DNA from: Streptomyces sp. 35G-GA-8
Lineage (GTDB): Bacteria > Actinomycetota > Actinomycetes > Streptomycetales > Streptomycetaceae
Direction: 5' to 3'
DNA length: 64,000 nt
NCBI RefSeq assembly: GCF_023534745.1
Contig: NZ_JAMHJQ010000006.1
Coordinates: 199,449-263,448, forward strand
Both the position numbers and the translations under genes were made by a program. Under the pieces are notes generated by a model, which saw only the letters and a list, made by a program, of their open reading frames with translations, ran no database searches and was not told where the DNA came from. Positions 48,910-57,589 of the stretch are shown here, one piece after another. Position 1 is the first letter of the stretch. Every line of letters starts with the position of its first letter.

Positions 48910-48928
48910 TTAGCTAAGCCTAGCCTAA
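48910..48928 (-). promoter_or_regulatory. Iron box upstream of the argB-like gene
   Basis: TTAGCTAAGCCTAGCCTAA closely matches the iron-box palindrome, 47 bp before the kinase start. With the box at 47,261 it places both ornithine-pathway genes under iron control. Confidence 0.85.
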
Positions 48929-48963
48929 CTTGAATCGTGATCGGTCCCGCACGCGTCTCGGTC

Positions 48964-49524
48964 CTACCGGCGAGGGCTGATTCCCGCCACGGTCAGACCG
49001 AGCAGTCGATGTGCCTCCGTGGCGGGGTCCGGGTGGTGTTCCGTGGCCAGGGCGATGCCCGTGACCAGTGTGATCAGGTCGGCGACGGTCACGTCGGGAG
49101 TCACCGCGCCGGCCCGCGCGGCGTCACGCAGCAGCGGGCCGGCCGCCCCGGTGAGCTTCACCGAGCAGGCGTTCACATGGTCCGGGTCGTCCATCCCGTC
49201 CTGGGTCAGCGCGTCGGCCATGCCCCGCGCGGAGGCGGCGTACGTGGTGAGCGCGCCCAGCCAGTCCAGTAGCGCCGCTCGCGCGTCGGCCGCCCCGGTC
49301 AGCTCCGCGGCCCGGACGCACAGGGCCTCGATCCGCTCGCTGAACACCGCCTCCAGCAGTGCGCCGCGGCTGGGGAAGTGCCGGCGCACGGTGGCCGAGC
49401 CGACTCCCGCGGTGCGGGCGATCTGCTCCAGCGAGGCGTCGGCGCCGTGCGCGGCGACCTCTTCCTCGGCCACGGCGAGGATCCGCGCGTAGTTGCGCCG
49501 GGCGTCCGCGCGCTGAGCGGTCAT
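48964..49524 (-). CDS. TetR-family transcriptional regulator
   Basis: A 186-residue regulator with start ATG 49,524 after GGAG. The N-terminal helix-turn-helix is typical ([20 protein letters not shown], then [19 protein letters not shown]). The C-terminal ligand domain begins with a Cys-containing helix ([13 protein letters not shown]) and resembles the SbtR-like group. It diverges from an NmrA-type reductase gene, and a strong palindrome lies between the two, so it probably represses the reductase and itself until a small ligand binds. Confidence 0.9.
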   Translation of the reverse strand: MTAQRADARRNYARILAVAEEEVAAHGADASLEQIARTAGVGSATVRRHFPSRGALLEAVFSERIEALCVRAAELTGAADARAALLDWLGALTTYAASARGMADALTQDGMDDPDHVNACSVKLTGAAGPLLRDAARAGAVTPDVTVADLITLVTGIALATEHHPDPATEAHRLLGLTVAGISPRR

Positions 49525-49544
49525 GGCGTCATCTCCGAGCTTGC

Positions 49545-49602
49545 TAAGTGGCGGGGTCCTCCGTATCGTACCGGGAACGTAAGTGGCGGGCCTCGCCACT
49601 TA
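49545..49602. promoter_or_regulatory. Palindromic operator between tetR and nmrA-like genes
   Basis: TAAGTGGCG (49,580-49,588) and CGCCACTTA (49,594-49,602) form a perfect 9-bp inverted repeat around GGCCT. A third copy of the half-site, TAAGTGGCGG, occurs at 49,545-49,554 near the regulator start. It fits a TetR operator plus an accessory half-site. Confidence 0.75.
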
Positions 49603-49641
49603 GCCGCGAGGCGCCCCTGCGTGCCAACCACGAGGAGCACA

Positions 49642-50550
49642 ATGACTTCAGAATCCGCACCCGTCCTGGTCACCGGCGCCACCGGTCGGCAGGGTGGCGC
49701 CACCGCCCGCGTCCTGCTCGCGACGGGCGTTCCCGTCCGGGCGCTGGTCCGCGATCCCGCGACCGACCGGGCGAAGGCGGTCGAAGCGCTCGGCGCCGAA
49801 CTGGTCACCGGCGACCTCTACGACCGCGACTCCGTGACCCGGGCCGCCACGGGAGCCCGCGCCGTCTTCTCGGTCCAGATGCCCGACCTGGACGGACGCG
49901 GCTTCGAAGGCGAGGTCGCCCAGGCCGTCAACCTGATCGAGGGCGCGAGGGCCGCCGGAGTACCGCAGTTCGTCCACACCTCCGTCTCCGGTGCCGGGCA
50001 GCACACCCACTGGGTCAAGGACCAGTGGGCCTGGATGGAGCCGTACTACGCCGCGAAGGCCGGGATCCAGGACCGGGTGCGTGCGGCGGGCTTCACGCGC
50101 TGGACGCTCATCAAACCGGGCTTCTTCATGGGGAACTTCCTCCCCGCCGAGGAGATCATGTTCCCTCGCGGGGTCGAAGGCGGCCTCGTGAGCCTCCTCA
50201 AGCCCGCGACCCGTCTGTCCCTCGTCGCGGTCGAGGACATCGGCGAGGCGGCAGCCGCCGCCATCGCCGCACCCGAGCGGTTCGACCGTGTCGAACTGGA
50301 ACTGGCCGGCGACCACCTGGCGATGACCGACATCGCCGAGGTCCTCTCCCGCGCCCTGGACGCCGAGCTGACCGCGCCCGATCTGACGGAGGAAGAGGCG
50401 ACCGCCGCCGGGATGCCCGGCATGGGCCTTGGTCAGGCGATGCTGAACGAGTATCCGCAGCCCGCCCGGCCGGAGTTCGCCCGGGACCTCGGTGTCCCCC
50501 TCACCACCTTCGAGGCATGGGCAAGGAAACACCTGCGGGCCCGGGCCTGA
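49642..50550 (+). CDS. NmrA/NAD(P)H-binding oxidoreductase-like protein
   Basis: A 302-residue atypical SDR. The start ATG 49,642 follows CGAGGAGC. The dinucleotide motif is VTGATGRQGGATARVLL (about residues 10-26), followed by VRALVRDPATDRA, VPQFVHTSVSGAG and TLIKPGFFMGNFLP. It is NmrA/HSCARG-like, probably binding NADP(H) as sensor or quinone/aldehyde reductase. It is the likely target of the divergent TetR regulator. It is only distantly similar to the NmrA-like protein at 18,596. Confidence 0.86.
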   Translation: MTSESAPVLVTGATGRQGGATARVLLATGVPVRALVRDPATDRAKAVEALGAELVTGDLYDRDSVTRAATGARAVFSVQMPDLDGRGFEGEVAQAVNLIEGARAAGVPQFVHTSVSGAGQHTHWVKDQWAWMEPYYAAKAGIQDRVRAAGFTRWTLIKPGFFMGNFLPAEEIMFPRGVEGGLVSLLKPATRLSLVAVEDIGEAAAAAIAAPERFDRVELELAGDHLAMTDIAEVLSRALDAELTAPDLTEEEATAAGMPGMGLGQAMLNEYPQPARPEFARDLGVPLTTFEAWARKHLRARA

Positions 50551-50589
50551 CACAGCCGGACGCGGGGTGCCGAGTCGTATGCCCGGCAG

Positions 50590-51216
50590 TCAGCCGCCGG
50601 CGGCCGATGTCCTGTCCTCATGAACCCCGCCCGTGTGGCGGGCCCTCAGAAGCCTGAGCTGGAGGGCGTGCACCACCTCGACCACGCCCAGGATGATCAG
50701 CCAGATGCCGGCCACCAGAGCGAGGGCGGCGAGTGAGCCGAACGGGGAGACGATCAGCACCACACCGGCCAAGCAGGTGATCACCCCGAGGAACAGTTGC
50801 CAGCCGCGGGCGGGCAGCCCCTTGGTGGAAGCCGCCACGACGACCAGCATGATCCCGCGGAACAGCCAGCCGAATCCGATCCACAGGGCCAGCAGCAGCA
50901 ACGACTGCGCCTCTCCCCGGAAACAGATCAGTCCGAGCAGCACACTCAGCGCTCCGGTGACGAAATGCAGCACCCGCATCCCGCCGGGCACATGCGACCC
51001 GAACGCCCCCGCCAGTTGAAAGACGCCGGTGACCAGCAGGTAGATACCGAAGAGGACGCCGACCACCAGCAGCGTCGCTCCCGGCCAGGCGAGGACGCAG
51101 ACACCCAGGGCGATGGCGGCGATTCCCGCCATGAGCAGGACGAACCAGCCGTGCTTGGCAAGCCTGCCGAGCACGTCTTCTGGTACCTCGCCGGGGACGC
51201 CGGAAAAGGAGGCCAT
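50590..51216 (-). CDS. HdeD-like DUF308 membrane protein
   Basis: A 208-residue integral membrane protein with start ATG 51,216. About six membrane helices occur in three related pairs, as in the HdeD/DUF308 family (LLMAGIAAIALGVCVLAWPG, VGVLFGIYLLVTGVFQLAGA, VTGALSVLLGLICF and so on). Escherichia coli HdeD is linked to acid resistance, but in actinobacteria the role is not known. It stands alone, with the StyA-type monooxygenase next to it on the same strand ending 121 bp upstream. Confidence 0.86.
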   Translation of the reverse strand: MASFSGVPGEVPEDVLGRLAKHGWFVLLMAGIAAIALGVCVLAWPGATLLVVGVLFGIYLLVTGVFQLAGAFGSHVPGGMRVLHFVTGALSVLLGLICFRGEAQSLLLLALWIGFGWLFRGIMLVVVAASTKGLPARGWQLFLGVITCLAGVVLIVSPFGSLAALALVAGIWLIILGVVEVVHALQLRLLRARHTGGVHEDRTSAAGG

Positions 51217-51337
51217 GGCACCGCCTTTCGTGGACAAGCCTGGTGACGTGCGGATGCCCCCATCCTCTGCCGCTTCGCGCTTCCCCGCATCGCGGAGCGA
51301 CGGCGGGAGGAGCGCCCCCGGAGCCGCCGTCGCGAGG

Positions 51338-52570
51338 TCAGGCGCGGGTGGCCGAGGCCAGATACGCGTCGGTCGCCGCCGGGTCCGCGAGCCAGTTCGT
51401 GAAGTCGGAGGGGTCCGCGTACACGTTGGCGAACCGGCGGGCGACCGCCTCGTGCGTGACCGCCGCCGACAGGACCCGCAGCATGTGCTCGGGCAGCGGC
51501 CCCAGCATCATGGTGGTGAAGGCCGTGGTGTGCCGGGCGTGGTCCCAGAACGCGTCGAACGTGCGCCGCATCCACGCCGGATCGAAGGCGCCCTCGCCGC
51601 GTTCGAGGATCGCGCGGAGGTAGATGTCCGCGCAGCGCGCCGCGTTGTTGGCGCCCTGGCCGGTGACCGGGTCGTTGACGACCACGACATCGGCCATGCC
51701 CAGGACATGGACGTCCGGGGAGAGGCGGGCGACCGGGTGCCGCACCGTGGGGGTCACCGCTCCGAACAAGGTGGCGTTGGCGTCGGTCGGCTCGGCCGCC
51801 GCGCAGAGTTCGTACTCCCACGGCAAGAAGGCGCGCAGCAGGTCGAGGGAGCGGGCCAGGTGGTCCCGCGGCGACGGACGGTCCTGCCAGCAATCCAGCG
51901 GGCCGCCGGGCACGGCTTCCCACAGCAGGGTGGTGCACGGGCCGCTGGTGGTCAGCGCCGGCTGAAGGAAGACCTCGCCCACCCCCGGCACGACATGAAT
52001 ACGCACCTGGGTCCGCGCCGGGCCGCCGGGCATCCGCACCCCGTGCAGATACACGCAGGAGAGCGTACGCAGCGGCCCCTCGAACCGGGGCCGCCGGTCG
52101 TCCCGCGCGAAGACCTCCGCCAGCTCGCCCCGGCCCGCCGCGACCAGCGTCAAGTCCCCGTCCGAGGCGAGGCGTTCCAGCTCGGCCGCGTCGATCGCCC
52201 GATGGATGACCCGGCCGCCCCTGGTCTCGAACAACTCCAGCCAGTCGGCCATCTTGACCCGCTGGTCGACGGACTGCTGTGGCTCGTCCAGCGGTCCGGT
52301 GAACGCCAGCGCCTCGGTGCCGGGGCCGTCCGCGACAACCGCCCGGATGGCCCGGACCTCGGGGGTCTGCTGCTGCCAGAGGTTCAACCCGGCCTCGCGT
52401 TCGATCCGTAGCGCGGGCCCGAACATGGCCTGGGTCGACATCACCCGCCCCGACCGGATCTGCCGCGCGTCACGGGCCGCGACCACGGTCACGTCATAGC
52501 CGCGCGCGAGCAGTCCCAGCGCGAGCTGGAGTCCGGCCTGCCCCGCCCCCACGATCACGATCTCACGCAT
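51338..52570 (-). CDS. Styrene/indole monooxygenase-type FAD oxygenase (StyA-like)
   Basis: A 410-residue flavoprotein with start ATG 52,570 and GGAGAC upstream. The FAD Rossmann motif is IVIVGAGQAGLQLALGLL (residues 4-21). Mid-protein segments LTLVAAGRGELAEVF and the C-terminal FAD loop VVNDPVTGQGANNAARCADIY match group E monooxygenases such as StyA and IndA. These epoxidise or hydroxylate aromatic substrates using FADH2 from a separate reductase. No flavin reductase gene (styB) is adjacent, so the electron donor must be encoded elsewhere. The substrate is unknown. Confidence 0.84.
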   Translation of the reverse strand: MREIVIVGAGQAGLQLALGLLARGYDVTVVAARDARQIRSGRVMSTQAMFGPALRIEREAGLNLWQQQTPEVRAIRAVVADGPGTEALAFTGPLDEPQQSVDQRVKMADWLELFETRGGRVIHRAIDAAELERLASDGDLTLVAAGRGELAEVFARDDRRPRFEGPLRTLSCVYLHGVRMPGGPARTQVRIHVVPGVGEVFLQPALTTSGPCTTLLWEAVPGGPLDCWQDRPSPRDHLARSLDLLRAFLPWEYELCAAAEPTDANATLFGAVTPTVRHPVARLSPDVHVLGMADVVVVNDPVTGQGANNAARCADIYLRAILERGEGAFDPAWMRRTFDAFWDHARHTTAFTTMMLGPLPEHMLRVLSAAVTHEAVARRFANVYADPSDFTNWLADPAATDAYLASATRA

Positions 52571-52752
52571 GCCGTCTCCTTGACCGCGGACATCAACGGA
52601 CATCAACGGGGGACCAGATCCGCGCCCGCCGGTGGTTGAACGATCTCCATGGCTGGGCGGTTACGGTCCGACCACTGCGCCCCGCCCACTGATGGCATGC
52701 GGCGGTGCGGACCGGACGCCGGTACGCCGGTCCGGCTCGGTGCCGCGTTGTG

Positions 52753-53994
52753 TCAGCCGGGGCGCTCGGCCCGTACCCGCTCGCGGTGTGCCGCGTTGTC
52801 GTGCCGGGGGAGCAGGAGCGGGGTCGCCAGAAGGAGGAGACCGGCGATCACGATCGCCGTACGGGGACCCGTGAGGCCGGCCAGCAGGCCCCACAGGGCG
52901 GTCAGGGTCGCGATGGTGAGCTTGCTGGTGACCGACCACGCGGACAGGGTGCGGGCGACTCGGTCCGTCGCGGTGTTGTCGAGCCGGTAGGTGGCGAACA
53001 CCGGATTGAACACGCCCATGCAGGTGATGAGCCCGAACTCGACGACCATGACGAGTACGAGCCCGCCGGCGCCGGGGCGGATGAACGCCAGCCCGAGCAG
53101 CCAGCACGCGCGCAGTGTCCCGGCGATGAGCATGACCTTGTGCTGTCCGAACCGCGCGACGAGCGGACGGGACAGCCGTGCGCCGAGGAGCCCGCCGACG
53201 CAGGGCGCGGCGAAGGCGAGGCCGTACTGCCAGGGTGCGAAACCGAGATGGCTGAGCATGAGGACGGCGAGCACCGGGGAGATCGCCATGATCAGGCCGC
53301 TGACCAGGACCGTGTTGAAGAACAGCGGTCGCAGGGCGGGGTGGGCCAGGATGTACCGCCACCCGTCGAACAGGTCGCCGACCCGGAAGCGCGCAGTGCC
53401 GGTTCGCACGGGGTGCGGTTCCCCGCCGCCGATCGCGCGGATCCCCATCGCGGAGAGCAGGAAGCTGACCGCGTTGGCCACCACGGTCATCACCGGGCCG
53501 AACATTCCGATCGCGGCCCCGCCGAGCGGCGGTCCCAGCACCGACGCGGTCCAGGTCGTGGACTCGAACCGGCCGTTCGCGACGAGCAGGTCCGCCGGCC
53601 GCACGAGCGCCTTCAGACACGCGCCGCCGGCCGCCGTGAAAGCGATGTCGGCCGCGCCGACGACGACCGCCACGACCAGGAGTTGGGCGAAGCTGAGCAG
53701 CCCGAGCGCGTACGCGGCGGGGACGCTCATCAGCGCGCCGAACCGGACCAGGTCCATCGCGACCATCACCGGCCGTTTACGGCGGAACTCCACCCATGGT
53801 CCGAGCGGCACCGCGACGAGCGCGCCGACCGCCAGCCCCGCGGCCGCCAGCAGCGACACCTCGGTCGTCCCGGCGTGCAGCACGAGGATCGCGATCAAGG
53901 GGAACGCGTCGAACGCCAGCCAGGTGCCGAACGTGCTGACCCCGTACGCCGCCCACAGCCACCCGAACTGCCGGCCCAGCGACTTCCTGACCAC
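52753..53994 (-). CDS. MFS transporter (EntS-like exporter group)
   Basis: A 413-residue major facilitator protein with GTG start 53,994 and about 12 membrane helices. The first helix reads WLWAAYGVSTFGTWLAFDAF. The loop 2-3 motif (WVEFRRKRPVMVAMD) and a SRPLVARFGQHK-type loop in the second half fit the MFS_3/enterobactin-exporter group. The ligand is unknown; it is some distance from the siderophore locus and has no iron box, so a link is doubtful. It diverges from the other MFS gene with 247 bp between, in which I see no clear operator. Confidence 0.86.
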   Translation of the reverse strand: MVRKSLGRQFGWLWAAYGVSTFGTWLAFDAFPLIAILVLHAGTTEVSLLAAAGLAVGALVAVPLGPWVEFRRKRPVMVAMDLVRFGALMSVPAAYALGLLSFAQLLVVAVVVGAADIAFTAAGGACLKALVRPADLLVANGRFESTTWTASVLGPPLGGAAIGMFGPVMTVVANAVSFLLSAMGIRAIGGGEPHPVRTGTARFRVGDLFDGWRYILAHPALRPLFFNTVLVSGLIMAISPVLAVLMLSHLGFAPWQYGLAFAAPCVGGLLGARLSRPLVARFGQHKVMLIAGTLRACWLLGLAFIRPGAGGLVLVMVVEFGLITCMGVFNPVFATYRLDNTATDRVARTLSAWSVTSKLTIATLTALWGLLAGLTGPRTAIVIAGLLLLATPLLLPRHDNAAHRERVRAERPG

Positions 53995-54241
53995 TCATCC
54001 CCGCCTGTCCGCCGTGCGACGCCCACTCCCTCCGTACGAGTGGCGTCCGCAGTATGCCAGTCGGCTGCCCGAGCCGGCGGTGTAGTGCGTAGGCACCAGG
54101 GCACGTGAGCGGCTGGTCCGAACGCACCAGGGGAAGACGGGCGCGGTGGACGATGCCCGGCGGGGGCGCCGGAAGGGAGTGTGGGAGGCACCGAGGCGCG
54201 CTCGGCCCACCCCCTCGCAACCCATGATGAGAAGGACGTCC

Positions 54242-55636
54242 ATGTCCGAAGCTGTGGTTTCCCCTGTCCGTCTCGGGAGACTGCCGATCGGTGCCCTCGG
54301 CATCCTGGCACTCGCCCTCGGCACCCTGCAGTCCGTGGTGGAGCCCGCGCTCCCGCTGCTCCAACGTGAGTTGGGGGTCAGTCCCGCCGAAGGGGCATTG
54401 GTCGGCAACACCTTGCTCATCACCGGCGCGGTGGTCACACCCGTCGCGGGCAAACTGGGCGACCGCTACGGCGGAAAGCGGGTGCTGGTCCGGCTGATGG
54501 CCGTGGTCTCGGCCGGTGGTCTGCTGGCCGGCCTGGCGCCGAACCTGCCGGCGTTGTTGCTCGGTCAGGTCTTGCAGGGCGTCATGGTGGGTGCGCTGCC
54601 ACTCTCCTTCATCCTGGTGCGCAAACATCTCCCGGCGGGAGAGTCACAGGTGGCGATCGGGCTGGTCATCGCGCTGTTCACGGGCGGCGGCATGGTGGGA
54701 ACACTGATCGCCGGGCCGATCGCGGAAGGGCTGTCCTGGAATTGGATGTTCGCGCTGCCGACGATCGCGATCATCGCGACGACACTGGCCGTGACCCGGC
54801 TGATGCCGGATGATCCGCCGGTCGAATCGGACGACAGGATCGACTGGCCCGGCGTGGTTCTGCTGAGCGGCACATTGCTCGCGTTCATGCTCGGGCTCGT
54901 GATGGTGACAAACGGCGACCTGCCGCGACTCGCGATCGGCGCCATCGCGGTGGCCGTGGCCGCCCTCGCGACCGGATGGGTCGTCGTCGAGCGCCGGGCG
55001 GCCTCGCCGATGGTCGATCTCCGCATGCTGGCGAAGCCCGCCATGTGGAGTTCGTGCGTGCTCACCCTCGTCATCACCACCAGTTTCGGGATGGTGGTCC
55101 TTCTGCTCCCGCAGCTGTTCGCGATATCGGCCGACGGGTACGGCTTCGGGGCCGGCACCACCGACATTGGATTGTTCCTGCTGCCCGGCGCCCTCGCCGG
55201 GGCGGTGAGCGATTCGGTCGGCGGGATCGCGGCGCGGCGTTTCGGTCCGCGTGCCGTGGTCGCCGTGGGCGCCGTCGTCACGGCGGTCACGCTGTTCGCC
55301 CTGGCGTCGGTGCACACCGCGGAGTGGCAGCTCGTCCTCGCGAAGGCGCTGACCGCGTTCGCCGCGGGCGTCGGTACCACGGCGTTGGTCGCCCGCACCG
55401 CCACCGCGGTCGAGGCCAGGGACACCGGCATCGCCACCGGCCTGCTCGTGGTGACCCGGGTGATCGGCGTCGCGCTGGGCGCCCAGGTCGGCGGCGCGAT
55501 CCTCGCCGCCGGGGCCGACCCGACGACGGGCCGGCCCGCCGAATCGGCCTTCGTCACAGGGTTCGCCGTCGCCGGCCTCGTCGCCGCACTGTCACTGCTT
55601 GTCGTCCGTATCACGAAGAAAGGAGTCCAGGCATGA
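54242..55636 (+). CDS. MFS transporter, DHA2-type multidrug efflux
   Basis: A 464-residue transporter with start ATG 54,242 after GAAGGA and about 14 membrane helices. Motif A is GKLGDRYGGKRVLVRLM (about residues 74-90). Motif C-like LVIALFTGGGMVGTLIAGPI is present, as are acidic residues before helix 7 (PPVESDDRIDWPGVV). This layout is that of proton-driven drug exporters of the DHA2 family. Its stop overlaps the start of a flavin monooxygenase (ATGA). The pair resembles resistance modules in which one protein inactivates and the other expels a compound, but no drug can be named. Confidence 0.88.
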   Translation: MSEAVVSPVRLGRLPIGALGILALALGTLQSVVEPALPLLQRELGVSPAEGALVGNTLLITGAVVTPVAGKLGDRYGGKRVLVRLMAVVSAGGLLAGLAPNLPALLLGQVLQGVMVGALPLSFILVRKHLPAGESQVAIGLVIALFTGGGMVGTLIAGPIAEGLSWNWMFALPTIAIIATTLAVTRLMPDDPPVESDDRIDWPGVVLLSGTLLAFMLGLVMVTNGDLPRLAIGAIAVAVAALATGWVVVERRAASPMVDLRMLAKPAMWSSCVLTLVITTSFGMVVLLLPQLFAISADGYGFGAGTTDIGLFLLPGALAGAVSDSVGGIAARRFGPRAVVAVGAVVTAVTLFALASVHTAEWQLVLAKALTAFAAGVGTTALVARTATAVEARDTGIATGLLVVTRVIGVALGAQVGGAILAAGADPTTGRPAESAFVTGFAVAGLVAALSLLVVRITKKGVQA

Positions 55637-56856
55637 CACCTATCAGTCCCTCGATGGACATGAGGACCACCGTGAAGCGCGAGGTTCTGATCTCCGGGGC
55701 CAGCATCTCAGGACCCGCGCTGGCGTACTGGCTGCACCGTTCCGGATGCGCGGTCACCGTGGTGGAGAAGGCAGGCGCGCCGCGCGACGGTGGTTACCCG
55801 ATCGATGTCCGCGGTACCGCGACAGAGGTGGTCCGGCGGATGGGGATACTGCCGCGACTGCGGGACGCGCACATCGACTCGCGTCGCTGCACCTTCCTCG
55901 ACGCCGATGGCGGAAAAGTGGCTTCGGTCAGCCCGAGCGCCGTTGCCGGCAGTGTGGAGGGGCAGGACCTTGAGGTGCGTCGTGGGGATCTGACCGCGAG
56001 CCTCTACGCGATAGTCCGCGACGACGTGGAGTTCCTGTTCGACGACTCCATCCACACCCTCGACCAGTCCGAACGGGGCGTCGACGTTACTTTCCACAGC
56101 GGGCGGCGGCGCACATTCGACCTGGTCGTCGGCGCCGACGGTATGCACTCATCCACCCGGGAGTCCCTGTTCGGCCCCGAAGAACAGTTCCACCGCTACC
56201 TCGGCTACTGCTTCGCCATATTCACCATGCCGAACACCTTCGGGCTCTCCCACGAGCTCGTGTTGTGGAACACCCCGGGGAAAGCCGCGGCCCTCTACGC
56301 CGTCGGCGACAACGACGAGCTGCACGCCTTCCTGAACTTCCACCGACCGGAACCGCCGCTCGACGCCCTCCGGAACCCCGACGCCCAGCGGGACCTGGTC
56401 GCCACGGTCTTCGCGGACGCGGGATGGGAGGTCCCCGGCATCGTCGACGCCATGCGCGACGCGGATGACCTGTTCTTCGACACGGCCGGTCAGATCCGCA
56501 TGCCCCACTGGTCCAGCGGCCGCGTCGCGCTCGTCGGCGACGCCGCGTACGCACCCTCGTTCCTCACCGGACAGGGCACGAGCCTCGCGCTGGTCGGCGC
56601 CTACATGCTGGCCAACGCCCTGGCCACGAACCGGGATCACACCGCGGCCTTCGCCGTCTACGAACGCGGCCTTCGCGAGTTCGTCGCCATGAATCAGGCA
56701 CTGGTCGACAACGGTGCGGCCACGCTCTTCCCCACCACGGCACGGGCCCTGGAGCGACGCGACACCATGCTGCGCGACCTTGTCACCATGCCCTCCGCGC
56801 CGGCGCGACCGGCCCACTCGGCCCTGACACTGCCGGAATTCGCCCCGGTGCCATGA
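55633..56856 (+). CDS. Class A FAD-dependent monooxygenase (PHBH/TetX-like)
   Basis: A 407-residue flavoprotein translated with the MFS gene through an ATGA overlap. The FAD motif is VLISGASISGPALAYWL (about residues 18-34), a common variant of GxGxxG in this group. The second signature LVVGADGMHSSTR (DG motif) and the GD motif ALVGDAAYAPSFLTGQGTS are intact. Such enzymes hydroxylate aromatics; relatives inactivate tetracycline or rifampicin. With the drug-exporter neighbour, detoxification of a phenolic compound is a reasonable guess but not proven. Confidence 0.87.
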   Translation: MTPISPSMDMRTTVKREVLISGASISGPALAYWLHRSGCAVTVVEKAGAPRDGGYPIDVRGTATEVVRRMGILPRLRDAHIDSRRCTFLDADGGKVASVSPSAVAGSVEGQDLEVRRGDLTASLYAIVRDDVEFLFDDSIHTLDQSERGVDVTFHSGRRRTFDLVVGADGMHSSTRESLFGPEEQFHRYLGYCFAIFTMPNTFGLSHELVLWNTPGKAAALYAVGDNDELHAFLNFHRPEPPLDALRNPDAQRDLVATVFADAGWEVPGIVDAMRDADDLFFDTAGQIRMPHWSSGRVALVGDAAYAPSFLTGQGTSLALVGAYMLANALATNRDHTAAFAVYERGLREFVAMNQALVDNGAATLFPTTARALERRDTMLRDLVTMPSAPARPAHSALTLPEFAPVP

Positions 56857-56899
56857 CGCGGCCGGCCGCGTGGAGCCGCCCAAGGGCCCCGGTATCGGA

Positions 56900-57589
56900 C
56901 TACGACAGGCGGTCGGTGCCACCGTCGTGGGTGGTGTGTGCCAGGCCCGTCCGGTAGGCGATGACGACGAGTTGTGCCCGGTCACGGGCCTCCAGCTTCG
57001 TCATCGCGCGCTGCACGTGGGCGCGGACGGTGAACGGGCTGAGGAACATCCGCTCGGCGATCTCCTGGTTGGACAGTCCGGTCGCGACCAGAGCCACCAT
57101 CTCGCGTTCGCGCGGGGTGAGCACGGCGAGCTGTTCGGGGCGGTGCGGCGGGGCGTCCGGTGTGGCCAGGAAACGGGCGACCAACGAGCGGGTCGCGGCG
57201 GGGGACAGCAGGGTGTCGCCCGCGGCGATCGTACGCACGGCGTGCAGCAGGTCCTCCGCCCCGATGCCCTTGCCGATGAAGCCGCCGGCCCCCGCGCGCA
57301 GCGCCCGGGCGACGTACTCGTCGGTCTCGTACGTGGTGAGGATCAGGATGCGGCTGGCACGCAGTTCCGGGTCCGCGCAGATCTCCGAGGTGGCGGTGAG
57401 ACCGTCCACCCCGGGCATACGGATGTCCATGATGACCACGTCAGGGCGCAGCTTCCGGGTGAGTCCCACCGCCTCCCGGCCGTCGCCGGCCTCGCCGACC
57501 ACGGTGATGTCGTCGGCGGTGTCGAGAAGCATCCGGAAGGCATCGCGCAGCAGGGCCTGATCGTCGGCGAGCAGCACTCGGAGCGTCAC
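56900..57589 (-). CDS. Two-component response regulator, NarL/LuxR type
   Basis: A 229-residue regulator. The receiver domain (1-120) holds the acidic pocket ADD and the phospho-acceptor Asp55 (VVIMDIRMPGVDG), then Thr/Lys positions (ILTTYETDEY, GFIGKGI). The C-terminal LuxR helix-turn-helix reads LTPREREMVALVATGLSNQE followed by IAERMFLSPFTVRAHVQ. Its GTG start overlaps the kinase stop (GTGA), so kinase and regulator form one unit. The target is unknown; the MFS/monooxygenase pair lies convergent to it. Confidence 0.92.
   Translation of the reverse strand: MTLRVLLADDQALLRDAFRMLLDTADDITVVGEAGDGREAVGLTRKLRPDVVIMDIRMPGVDGLTATSEICADPELRASRILILTTYETDEYVARALRAGAGGFIGKGIGAEDLLHAVRTIAAGDTLLSPAATRSLVARFLATPDAPPHRPEQLAVLTPREREMVALVATGLSNQEIAERMFLSPFTVRAHVQRAMTKLEARDRAQLVVIAYRTGLAHTTHDGGTDRLS

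Noticed and set aside
52753-53994. MFS gene as part of the siderophore locus
   Set aside because: Although the protein resembles the EntS group, it lies over 3.8 kb beyond the last iron box, unrelated genes intervene, and it has no iron box of its own.
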